Shown piece after piece: positions 12,663-22,829 of a stretch of 64,000 nt of DNA (position 1 is the first letter of the stretch; every line of letters begins with the position of its first letter). The DNA is from Saururus chinensis. Its lineage: Eukaryota; Streptophyta; Magnoliopsida; Piperales; Saururaceae. The notes below the pieces were generated by a model, which saw only the letters and a program-made list of their open reading frames with translations, searched no databases and had not been told where the DNA came from. The stretch lies in assembly GCA_035235625.1 (NCBI GenBank), contig CP141149.1, positions 3,195,001 through 3,259,000 on the forward strand, in the 5' to 3' direction. The translations under genes were made by a program, and so were the position numbers.

Positions 12663-12677
12663 TTTCCCCCCCTTTTT
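12663..12677 (-). promoter_or_regulatory. polypurine tract of inverted family E copy
   Basis: Minus strand reads AAAAAGGGGGGGAAA immediately before the LTR start. This is the expected plus-strand priming site of an LTR retrotransposon and fixes the orientation of this copy. Confidence 0.7.
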
Positions 12678-12680
12678 GTC

Positions 12681-15270
12681 ATAATTCAACAACAAGTTAA
12701 ATAAATAATTAATAAAAATACTCATTAAAGCACAATCAAGTTATAACCATCACCTAAAGACATGAAAATATATATAACTAACAACACATCACATGTCTAT
12801 CACATATCCTAACATAGCATCAGTTTCAAGGTACATCTCACAGTCAAAATGAAACATAATTGAATTGTACAAGTTTTAACCAAAAGAATACATGAAAAAG
12901 TGATACAAAACCAATATAAAAATTAATCTATTGTGTTATCTTCATCACTCTGCTCCCCTTCACTATATGCACGTGGAAGTTGGGCTCTCAATAAGCGATC
13001 AATGTCTATAAACCCTGAAACACAGCATCCTGAAATACTCTAAACTCGGCAATAGAAACCGGTCTATTTGGATCATCCATCGATGCCAGTGCCTCTACTA
13101 CTACATTAGCTGCTCTCAGTGGCTCATGAACATCACCCTGATAGTGAGATAACATCCTATGAACCACTGCAAGGTCAATTAGTCCAGTGTTGATCATAGT
13201 GGGCTCTTTTCTAGGTATCCTCACATGTACCACAATAAAATTCTAACACATGATGTACGAGTAAGGTAACATCTTGTGTGTGGCTACGCAAGAGTGTCAT
13301 AATCCTACCAAAAAAATAATAGAAGGCAGATCCAACTCTAGCTGCAATGCTAGGAGGTGTATAACTTGTATCATCATCCTATCTAATCTATCCTTCCTAG
13401 CACTCCAAATGTTAGATTGAGATATGACATATAGCAGCCTCAAATCCCATGTCATAAAATGTGCCAACAAAGAAACCTCAAGCTTTAGTCCTCTAGTTAA
13501 ACCAAGTAAACTCCTAATATGCTCACTATTAGGTAGAAATACATACCCATCAAATTAAGGATATGTGATTTGTCTCCTCTCACAACCAATAACATTTGCA
13601 ATGATGTCAAGTGTCACTCTCACCGGAACTTTGTTTGCAATTCCAACTAATACATCATCATCCTCCAAACGGAGTGATGCATACCATTGCCTGACCAACC
13701 TAGGGTCAACACACTAACCCGATGTAGAGATTGTGCTAAAGTACTCCATCTAATATTGAAGCGCATCTATCCATCCTATACTCGTCTCAAAGGGTACATG
13801 AACTAAACACTACTCACATCGAGACTCTATCTAACCCACTGCTGGATGCCCTCGGGTCCCCTGAGCCTGACTGAACAGTCTTCTGTTTCTTAGCTCTCCC
13901 CATCCAAATTAAATGACAATAAAATAACCTAGGGCTAAGCATAATCTAGGAATAAGAAAAACAATAACAAACATCCTAGAATTTCAAAAAAACCCTTTAA
14001 ACGCATGCCAATATTCAAATTTTGAAATTTAAATAAACCCTAAAAAATATTTATGTCAAAATTCAATTCAAATTTGAACCCAAAGTAGATCTCAGTGAAT
14101 AGATCAAACTTTATAATAGACCTACTATCAGTTTTGATAAAAAATATCTGATTTTGAAAAATCCCCAAATTGTATGAAACCAATGAAACTCAACTTGATT
14201 TTTCATGAAATCTCGAGTTTTAATGGATCAAATTGCATGGAACTTTAAACGAAGATAGATCTTCCTATATCTAACTATCCTATCATTCAAATCTCTTGAA
14301 AAATCCATTGCAAAAACACTAAAAATCAAAATTTCATTTTGGAACTCACCTTGGTCAAAGAGTAAATCAAGAAATTGAGTTGGAAATCCGGTCTTCAAGC
14401 TACCAAAACTACTTAAATCGCATTCATATGCCTCTGAGAACACTTTGATAGAGTTTGGAGTGAAATAGATTTGAAATAAAGTGATTTCAAATTTAAAAAG
14501 GTACTTTAGAGTGAAAAATCTAACCAGAAATCTTTCACTTTGGTCAATTGATCAATCGATCTTGAAATAAATACAATTTTTTATTTTTAAAAAATAAGAA
14601 AAATTATAAAATTCCAAAAAAATCTAATAAATTCCTTAAAATATTTCAAGTCATTTCCATCAAAATAAAAGAAATTGATACTTAGAATTCAAATTAAAAA
14701 TTAAACAATAAAATATAGGAAAGTTGAGCTCTTGTTAACAATTTTTTAATCTGTTTCTTTTAATCTAAGTGCATTCACAAATTATGTTCATTAATACTTT
14801 GCCTTAGATGAGTCAACCCAATCGGTATGTGATTGTCAATTTTATTCTCTTCTTTTTGACAAATTAATCATCTTTTATTAAGTTCTAAATAAAAACCACC
14901 AATGTAGTTAGCTCTTGTCTCTTTTAATCTTAAATTTCGCAAAATCACACTTAACCAAACTAAGGCAAATTTGTTCAAATCATAGTAAAGACTAAGTTCA
15001 CATTTTTCAAGCCTCTTTAGGTAGAATTTATGTACATTATTTACCGAAAAGGATAAAAACAATCAAAATCTCATAATCAACATGTGCATGCCTTTTTTTG
15101 AGTTTTGATATTTTTCTCAATTAAATTTTCTAGGGCTTCGGCTTTTTTTGAATTCTCTATACTTGCATCATTTATTATTTTTATTTTTTTCCTTCTTTTT
15201 TTTCCTTTATCTTTATTAAAGTATATAGGAGCTTCACACTAGCCTAGGCGGACCTAAGTAAGTAGCCCTC
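12681..15270 (-). repeat. family E internal region, inverted copy
   Basis: On the minus strand: a non-coding block (15270 down to about 13920), the extra ORF (13903 down to about 12930), then the polypurine tract. 13950-14700 matches 2540-3400 inverted. The copy meets a plus-oriented copy head to head at about 15270. Confidence 0.6.
12930..13903 (-). pseudogene. family E extra ORF, decayed
   Basis: Starts MGRAKKQKT with GDPRASSSG following, then shows frameshifts and stops. A late open piece (13233 down to 13006) contains VHVRIPRKEPTMINTGLID. The copy at 48988 has the matching VHMRIPRGEPTLVG piece in a shifted frame. Conservation of amino acid words between two independently decayed copies indicates a real ancestral protein. 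I do not recognise its function. A plant-transposon ORF or env-like position near the 3' LTR is possible. Confidence 0.55.
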
Positions 15271-16151
15271 AGAAAAGATAAAAGATGCAAGTTGAGAGGA
15301 TTCACAAAAGGCGAAGCCCTAGAAAATTAATTTGAGGGAAAGTATCATAACTCAAAAACAGTCATAGGCATAGTCTTTATTAATCTTTTCATTTTGTTCT
15401 TATCTTTTTAGAAGACAATGTACATAGATTCTAGCTAAAGTCAATCAAAAAATGAGAACAAATTCTTTACTAAGGTCTTAACAAATTTGTCTCAATCAAA
15501 TAAGAGTGCTCTAGAGAGATTCTTGAAAAAAAGAGACAAGGGCTACAACATTGGTGGTTTTTTCTAAAATAAATAAAAGTGATTTAAAAGGCTGAAATGA
15601 AGACTAAAAAATTGAGATTCATAAACCAATGGAGTGTACTAATCTAAGGCAAGGTATTAATGAACATAATATTTGGATACACTTAAATTAAAAGAGAATA
15701 AATTAAATTCATCAAAAAGAACATAATTTTGCTTGTTTGGATGTTTTTATTTTTATTTTAATTTCTTCATTTCAAATTGAAGTGCTTTGTTTTTTATTTG
15801 AGCATTAAAATTTGTCATGATAAATTTCTTGGATGTGTCAAATAAAAAACTTTGATTGCTTAATGAGTTTTAAGGCACATCTATTAAAAGGAGTATTTTA
15901 AAGTTAAGCAATAGTTAAAGAAGCACATAAGTCAATGGATTTTAATACATGATTTGAGAATGATGAAATATATATTATGTGAATTATTTGGTTTATTGTT
16001 TTTTTGTCAAAGCACATGTTCAAAGTATTCTGAAACATAATATGATTGTATGTCTTGATAATTGTGAACTTGACTAATATATTTAGTTAAAATTTTTATT
16101 AATTGTTAATTCACTTTTTGTCCATTTGTTTCAAAAAGTGGGAGAAATTAT
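15271..16151 (+). repeat. family E internal non-coding block
   Basis: Matches 9300-10186 closely, ending in the polypurine-like AAAAAGTGGGAGAAATTA before the LTR at 16152. Its first 170 bases are an imperfect inverted copy of 15100-15270. Confidence 0.6.
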
Positions 16152-17180
16152 TGATGAAAATAAAAGTGCTTATTTTCATGCTTAATTGATTAGTACTATG
16201 CAAACATCATTTTCATAATTGTCAAGGATAAGTAAAGGATTTAAAAGGCTTTTTAAGATAAATTCCTAAAGCTATCAGTTGAGTCAAAGCTGAGCCAAGT
16301 CGTATTTGCAAGTGAAAGTTAATGCACTATGTCAAAGAGTTATAATTATTTTGTTGATTTTCATATTTGTAGTATTTTATCACAAAATAGCCAAAGGGGT
16401 TAATTGAAATAACATTTGTGGCAGATGTATTTTAAATTTGCTAATTTTGATTATCAAAACAAGGCCTAAACTTCATGTACATTTTAGTCTTAGGAATTTG
16501 ACTAGATGTTGTTGTGGTCAAGTGAGATTTGGAATTAATTGACTTTAAAATATAAGCATACGTGTTCTAAAGATGAAGGTTGAAGACTAAGCTAAGTGTT
16601 AAAGATAAAATGTTTATTTTTGAACACTCACATACATAGATTACTTAGTATTACATAGGAATAATTAATTTAAGTAATTATGGAATTTTAATGTAAAATT
16701 AAGGTAAAAGGTGAAGATTATTGTGCATTGATCAATCACGACAAAATGAACTAGATCCTTTGATCGATTGATCCTTAAATCAGATTATCGAAAAAAATTT
16801 ATAGAATATCAATGAATTGCCACAAGTGTGAGAACAATTTCTATAAGTGTTTCACCTTAATTAGAACAATGATTGAATGATTACTATTTGAACCGATCGA
16901 TCAATGTTTATGTAAATGACCTAGTTTATGCTTACTGAGAAAAAGTTCATTGCTAATTGAAATCTAAAACCTAAGCCGACTTAATAGACTATACAAGTGG
17001 TAGCTAAATTGGAAATTGAAGAGAAAAAAACCTATAATTTGGGAGAGAAAAGAAGAGGCCTTTTTGCCATTGTTTTCCTATGATTTGAGTTTAATGTTAA
17101 TGGTGATAGTTTGAGTTACACAACCAAAAAGAGTCTTTCGCACCGAAAACACATGTGGAGAGAGTCAACCAAATAAAATC
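16152..17180 (+). mobile_element. family E LTR
   Basis: Starts TGATGAAAATAAAAGTGC after a polypurine tract. It parallels 10187-11136 throughout, including the CGATCGATCA word near 16895, and continues into the gagagagtcaacc block seen near 6968. It ends abruptly near 17180 where inverted repeat D begins. The short LTR tail is missing. Confidence 0.6.
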
Positions 17181-17472
17181 TTCCCTTAACCTAGAATATT
17201 TTTCACTTTCCGTGCCTGTAGGCTATGGAATGAACCTCTCCTTAGCCCGGGACATTTTTCTCACAACACGCCAGTAGGCAACAGACATAATCTCCTTTTA
17301 CACCCGGGGCATATTCCCTATATAGAGTTACTAACTCGATAAATGAATGCTTTTATTGCGCATAACACCCTTGAATTAGCTAAGAACACTTTTCGAACGG
17401 AAGAAAATATACTTAAAACAAGTGAGAACGAAGAAAAAAAGTTTTAGAATGATTTGAAATAGAAAGTCGACG

Positions 17473-17484
17473 CCTATTTATAGG
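17473..17484 (-). promoter_or_regulatory. TATA box in repeat D
   Basis: Palindromic core cctatttatagg. Read on the minus strand it is CCTATAAATAGG, a canonical plant TATA element in the right orientation for repeat D. Confidence 0.5.
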
Positions 17485-17618
17485 AGAAGAGGTTTGACGT
17501 GCGTTTGACGCATGTTAGACACGCGTCACATGTCAGACACATGTCTGATGCATCACCGACGTGTGTCAGACATGCATCAGCTGTATGACGCACATCATCT
17601 TCTGATGCTACCACGTGG

Positions 17619-17620
17619 CA

Positions 17621-17649
<29 letters not shown>
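17619..17649. repeat. (TA)n microsatellite
   Basis: About thirty bases of alternating A and T inside repeat D. Confidence 0.9.
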
Positions 17650-17651
<2 letters not shown>

Positions 17652-18062
17652 TTTAAAAGTTAAAAACATCATATCTTTTTATCTTGAAGTCGGAATCACG
17701 TGTTCTTAGACAGATTTGTATCGACGAGTCTTTCGAAACTAGACTACATATGGGTAGGTTACCTTATATTTTTAAAGTGAGTCCTACCCATATGACATGT
17801 TTCTCGAGGTCATAACTTTCGCTCCCGACCTCCGTTTAGCTTGTTCTTAGGTTCCTTATGCTTGTCTCACCGAGCTTTATTATACCCAAATAAAAACTCT
17901 TAAAATATATGCCTCTAAATATTTTAAAATAATTAAAAACTCATAAAATAGTTTTATTAGAGGCAAAAAATTATGCTGAAAATTCGCGGTCTTTATAGTA
18001 ACTCACCCAGACCGTGATTAATGTGGACTAAAATAGGCACGAACCCATAGCCTGGTCCCACA

Positions 18063-19373
18063 GTTCATACATTATCTCATAGAAATAAAATGTGAGTAAA
18101 TTTGTAATCGTTTGTTAAAAGATAAGGGAAACAATTAGCAACAAAGAGCACGCGAGGAGATCTACCTGCGGAATGGGAGCAAGTGTCATGCAACTGCTTT
18201 ATGAATTTTTGGGGGGCCAGTTCATGACAAGTTGTAAGATATGACCACGTGTGGAGTTTAAATGTCATGATAATGGAAGAAATTTTAGCCCTCCACCTTA
18301 CATCCTCTAGGATGTCCTTTACAACAACGTACAGGCTAATAATACATGTTGGTGTCTAGTTTTGTAATATTAATATGCGCTAACGTCTGTATTATTTATT
18401 AATGTACAACCTATTATATTTGACGGGAGAAAAATTTTAAGATTTTCAAGAATGATTTTAATCATAAGAAAAATCTTTATTTCTTGTATGAGAGTCGTTA
18501 GTGTCTATATCTGCTCATCCATATCTTTTAAAGATTTTTAGCATTCCTTTCATAATTAAAAGGTGGCATGTGTAATTTTTTTATACTTTCCTTAGGTATT
18601 AATTGGAACGAGTTCTCTGCCACCTTTTTCCCCTAAAAAAAAAACATGTGCTCTATCAATCTTGATAGAAAACTTCAATTTTTTTCCATGATAATTCGGT
18701 GTCTACTCTAGCATTCGTTGAGTCACTCCGCCCATGGTACCTCCTATTCCATAAAAAATTACATAGATGAAGTTCACTTCTTTCCATACTGTACTACCTT
18801 GAACCCTTGCACCACTAATTTTAGTCATGATTGTGGCGATTACATGGGAAGGTTAGCATTTCTTTGATGTCTCTTCCATTTCAATCCATCCGATTGTCTA
18901 CAACTCAGCTAATCATTGGCACAATTCTATAAACTAACAACAATTAAAAGCTAATATTAATTGAACGAGTCCACCAACCACCGCTGATGGTTCTCTTGTA
19001 ATAATCGACAGGCAGGCCTATAACAGCTCGGCTGTTCTGGTGTACTCAACTGTCCAGACAAAGAGAGCTAGCAAGAACTTGAGAGTATATGCTGGGAATA
19101 GGGCGCGTTCCCGGTATAGCCGCCAATGAAATTAACGTCTCCACATGAGGGCCATCTCTTCCTTTTGAAATAAAAAGATAGCAGCAAGTGGGATATTCTC
19201 CCAAATATGTTCTTAAGATTCTTCTCTATCCTCTACTCCTAACTGTATATGTATTTTTTTAGGTTAGCTATTGTGTATATATTTTCATCAATAGCTACAA
19301 ACTGTCATGTATCGCCTCACAGTTTTATCATTTGTAGAGTCTTCTTCGTGTATCTCTTCTATTTTGCATAATT
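18063..19373 (+). other. unassigned 5' flank of the FAAL-like gene
   Basis: No repeat of the window was recognised here and no frame looks coding. It should hold the gene's promoter and 5' UTR. A TATA-like gtatatatttt lies at 19275-19285, about 90 bases before the ATG, which would leave a short 5' UTR. An upstream intron in the UTR cannot be excluded. Confidence 0.4.
19275..19285 (+). promoter_or_regulatory. candidate TATA box of the FAAL-like gene
   Basis: gtatatatttt, about 90 bases upstream of the chosen ATG. Spacing is plausible for a plant promoter, but the region is AT-rich and similar words occur elsewhere. Confidence 0.3.
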
Positions 19374-21368
19374 ATGAGTACTACAAATGCCATATCCCAA
19401 CACACAACTACTAGAGATAGATTATGCTATGAGAACTATGATCCATATTTCCCAGACAGGCCTGTGGTTGAACTCTACCTCCCCATGTGGGCGAAACAGC
19501 CGGCTTTCAGGTCCAAGCCTGCCTTCATATGGGCTGAAGATGGTGGAGGCAGAAGTTCAATCAGCTACTCTGAACTCAATGAATCAGTGGAGTCCATGGC
19601 TTCTCAACTCCTCAGACAACTGCAGAGAGGAGATGCCGTTCTCATCCTCGGCTCCCCGGGCATCGAGCTTGTCAAGGTTCTCTTCTCCTGCCAAAGAGCC
19701 GGTCTTTTGAGCGTGCCAATCTCCCCTCCTGACCTTTGCAATAAATCCACCGGGAAAGGCCACCACCACCTAATCAGAGTACTTAGCCAAACCAAACCCA
19801 AGGCTGCCATTGCTCAACGAAGTTACATTACCGGCATTCATCAATATCTATCCAATTCACAAGCTAACGCCCAAGTCTGGACACTGTTAGAAGGTGTGAA
19901 GTGGCTAGCTATTGAGGATTTTGAACATGTTGGTCACATTGTGGGTAGTTCTTCCTATTCTGGCTGTGGGCCTGAAGATGTGTATCTGATTCAGTACACA
20001 TCAGGGGCTACTGGTATCCCAAAGCCTGTCCTTGTGACGGCAGGATCTGCCGCACACAACGTTAGGGAAGCAAGGAAGGCTTATGACCTCCACCCTAATA
20101 GCATCATCCATTCATGGCTGCCACAGTATCACGACTGCGGCCTCATGTTTCTGCTGCTGACCGTTGTCGCCGGAGCCACCTGCGTGCTTGCCTCGCCGTT
20201 TGCCTTTGTACGCCGACCGCGGCTCTGGCTGGAACTCCTGACGGAGTTCGGCGCCACTTGCACTCCTGTGCCGTCCTTTGCACTGCCTCTAGTCCTCAAG
20301 AGAGGGAGACTCGACCAAGGCCAGGTACCCCTCCATTTAGGCAGGCTGAAGAACTTGGTCCTAATCAATGAGCCCATCTACGTGGGCCCCGTGGCTCAGT
20401 TTGTTGAAGAATTATCCCAAGTGGGCCTGAGCCCATCGTGCATCTCACCGTCTTATGGGATGGCAGAGAATTGCACGTTTGTGTCAACAGCATGGAGAGA
20501 AACAGCAAATGGTCCATGTACTAGTTTCACTCATCTTCCATCTCACAACATGCTCTTGCCCAGCGCTAGGTTGGCCTCCCCCTTGTCACAAACAGGTGAC
20601 ATACCAGGAGATCAGGAAAATGATCAAATGGAGATCATTGTTGTGAATGCTGCAACCTTCGATCCTGTTGATGATGGAGTTGAGGGAGAGATATGGGTGT
20701 CATCTCCCAGTAATGCGTCTGGCTACCTTGGTTACCCTTGCTTAACCAGAGAGGTATTCCTTGGCCGGCTGAGAGGGAGAGCCAGTCGGAGTTACGTTAG
20801 GACGGGTGATATAGGAGTAGTGAAAGGGCATGAGAGGTTTCTTTACGTGATGGGTGGAACAACTGATGTCATCCAAACAATCAGCAATGGTAGAACACAT
20901 TCTCATCATAGTCATTATCTGGAAACGGCTGCATATGCGAGCTGCCCGGCTCTTTTGAGGGGTGGATGCATTGCAGCATTCCAGATATCACCAGAGATGA
21001 TTGGAGTGGTAGCTGAATTGCAGACGAGTCACCAGAGGAAGGACAGTGGGGAGGAGATGATAGGCTACAGAAAAATCTGCCAAGCGATTGATGAATCTAT
21101 TGTCCAGCAGTTTAAAGAAATAAGCTTAGTCAGTAGGCTGGTGGTTCTGGTGAAGAGCGGCGGCCTTCTAAAAACAACCTCAGGAAAGCTGCAAAGGTGG
21201 GCCGCGAGGGATCAGTTTGCAAGGGGCGATGGCAGGTCCTCTCTTGCGTGGTTGTTGCACAAAGGATACAGTGTTAAGGAACTTCGGGAGCGGGTGGTGG
21301 AGTCTGGCATCTTCTTTCCAGATAACGGTCATCCCCAGTTTGCACCATTGCTTCCATCCTATCTATGA
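19374..21368 (+). CDS. fatty acyl-AMP ligase (FAAL)-like adenylating enzyme
   Basis: Predicted 664-residue ANL-superfamily enzyme that would activate a fatty or other carboxylic acid with ATP to an acyl-adenylate. The adenylation domain is full length. An early VPISPP matches the FAAL AVPxYPP word. The ATP loop is YTSGATGIPK (208-217, Lys217). HSWLPQYHDCG (246-256) is the FAAL substrate-domain motif. YGMAE (361-365) carries the conserved Glu. A roughly 50-residue stretch then leads to GDQ and EGEIWVS, the spacing typical of FAALs. YVRTGD (474-479) has the ribose-binding Asp. KTTSGKLQR (600-608) contains the catalytic lysine K605. The usual second Ser of the ATP loop is Ala. About 50 extra residues follow the C-terminal lid, with no carrier-protein serine motif. 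There is no targeting peptide, membrane segment or peroxisomal tail visible, so a cytosolic site is only a guess. The ATG has A at -3. The single-exon structure is unusual for plant acyl-activating enzymes. FAALs are best known from bacterial lipid and polyketide pathways. The natural substrate and partner are unknown. Confidence 0.85.
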   Translation: MSTTNAISQHTTTRDRLCYENYDPYFPDRPVVELYLPMWAKQPAFRSKPAFIWAEDGGGRSSISYSELNESVESMASQLLRQLQRGDAVLILGSPGIELVKVLFSCQRAGLLSVPISPPDLCNKSTGKGHHHLIRVLSQTKPKAAIAQRSYITGIHQYLSNSQANAQVWTLLEGVKWLAIEDFEHVGHIVGSSSYSGCGPEDVYLIQYTSGATGIPKPVLVTAGSAAHNVREARKAYDLHPNSIIHSWLPQYHDCGLMFLLLTVVAGATCVLASPFAFVRRPRLWLELLTEFGATCTPVPSFALPLVLKRGRLDQGQVPLHLGRLKNLVLINEPIYVGPVAQFVEELSQVGLSPSCISPSYGMAENCTFVSTAWRETANGPCTSFTHLPSHNMLLPSARLASPLSQTGDIPGDQENDQMEIIVVNAATFDPVDDGVEGEIWVSSPSNASGYLGYPCLTREVFLGRLRGRASRSYVRTGDIGVVKGHERFLYVMGGTTDVIQTISNGRTHSHHSHYLETAAYASCPALLRGGCIAAFQISPEMIGVVAELQTSHQRKDSGEEMIGYRKICQAIDESIVQQFKEISLVSRLVVLVKSGGLLKTTSGKLQRWAARDQFARGDGRSSLAWLLHKGYSVKELRERVVESGIFFPDNGHPQFAPLLPSYL

Positions 21369-21403
21369 AGTCATGGACATTCATTATCTACGCCTGTTTA
21401 ATT

Positions 21404-21409
21404 AATAAT
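21404..21409 (+). terminator. candidate polyadenylation signal
   Basis: AATAAT about 36 bases after the stop codon of the FAAL-like gene. It is a near-consensus word in AT-rich sequence, so it is weak evidence. Confidence 0.25.
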
Positions 21410-21837
21410 ACATGGTTGATAGCATTCTTGCTTTTTTAGCATGTGCTTAAATTACATGAGCGTTACTTAGGTCGGATTAGATTTCAGGTTTGAGTTGTGA
21501 AGATTAGGATTGTCAAGTACCCATTCTACTCTTTGTACTCTATTGCAACGTAGTTAAATTTATCTATGTACTCTACTGCAATATAGTTAAATTATGTGGT
21601 TAAATTTATTCGATGGCTAATAATATGATAATTTTATCTAAATATAACAGATGCAGAAAAATGTTCTTTCATACCCATTTATTCTTTACGTATTTATCAT
21701 ATTTGTAAATTGTAAATATATTAAATCCATTACGTTTATGTATAATACAAAATATATTTTTTAGGTATATTCTATATATAATATATTTTACTATAAACTT
21801 CTCTTTCTTTTTCTACCCCATCTAGAACTAGATCGAT

Positions 21838-22200
21838 AGGGCCCTAATTACGATCTCCATTAGCAATTGAAATTTGGAGCCACTCGCCCCTCCTCTCTAC
21901 CTTGCCTCAGCCTCCACCATCAAAAACTAGATCAAGCCTTCGGGAGGGCCCTAACCTAATTTGGATATCCATCAACATCTTTCATTTGGAGCCACATGCC
22001 CCTTCTCTCCACCTCGACTCACCCTCTATCCTCATCCTCCTTTTATTTTCTTCCCCATCCAAAACAAAGTTAGGATTCCAAAGGGCCCTAACTAGGATCT
22101 CCATCACTGATATGAATTTAAATCCATCAACCCTTCCTCTCCCAACTCACCTTTGCCTTTGCCCTCATCCTCCTTTCATTTTCTTCCCAATTTAGTATTA
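21838..22200 (+). repeat. degenerate tandem repeat, about 110-140 bp unit
   Basis: Three units, each starting gggccctaa (21838, 21946, 22083) and continuing with a gatctccat/gatatccat word, a tttggagccac or related word, and a pyrimidine-rich ctcatcctcctttyattttcttccc tail in the last two. The proline-rich plus-strand frame across it is a by-product of the repeat. Confidence 0.65.
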
Positions 22201-22829
22201 GCTGGGGAGGAGGGGCGGTGAGACCTTACCATCATGAATGGAGCTCTCCTTCCTTTCCTCAAATCCTACCCCTCATCCTCCTTTGCTATGGCACTTTACT
22301 TAAATTAGCTACTTCCCTTTTTACTCAACTTTTTTGAAAGAAAGGATGAGTACAATTTATTGTTTGTCGGCATTGTACCATATAGGTCTAAATTTAATAT
22401 ATATAGCAATGTCCAAGCTAATTTACATTTCAAGTTTGACATCACAATTTATTTGTAATAACTACAAACAACAATAGTAATGCTATTTGTTTTTTACCTT
22501 AGAAATATATGATTTTATGAATCAATTTGTGAATGATGCTTATTCTAGCCTTTTTGAGCCACTTTGGTTGATTTAGTGATATTTTAAAATATTTATACCC
22601 TGAAACTAGTTTCATAGAGGCTGATATACTCTAAGGTAGTGAACTACTTCAAGCGATTTGCTACATATAAGAATATGCTAATTGAACATGTGAATATTAT
22701 ATTTTAGAAGCTTTAAGTTATAAGTAACATATATCCAACTTTTATAAGTGTTTTTTTATTATTTAAGTCATTTGTAGGAAAAAGAATTGAGCTAGATATG
22801 ACTATTTAGTTACCATTCTACATGCATAT

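Larger units (their letters stand above)
17190..18062 (-). repeat. repeat D, inverted copy, LTR-like
   Basis: Reverse complement resembles 1-392 and 62946-63650. On the minus strand it begins TGTGGGACCAGG at 18062 and has a good TATA box (CCTATAAATAGG, 17473-17484), as expected of an LTR promoter. Between them lies a CpG-containing stretch of direct words such as cgtcacatgtcagac. The other terminus and target duplication are not visible. Confidence 0.45.
21369..22829 (+). other. unassigned 3' flank of the FAAL-like gene
   Basis: Holds the likely 3' UTR, with an AATAAT near-consensus polyadenylation word at 21404. A short duplicated tctatgtactctaytgcaa segment lies at 21530-21600, followed by the tandem repeat at 21838-22200. 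No carrier protein, ketosynthase or other partner domain was seen on either strand. Confidence 0.4.

Noticed and set aside
19584-20377. Antisense and shifted frames inside the FAAL-like gene
   Set aside because: Shadows of the 664-codon frame. No motif of their own.
21902-22195. 97-codon proline-rich frame
   Set aside because: Follows the degenerate tandem repeat at 21838-22200. No conserved features.
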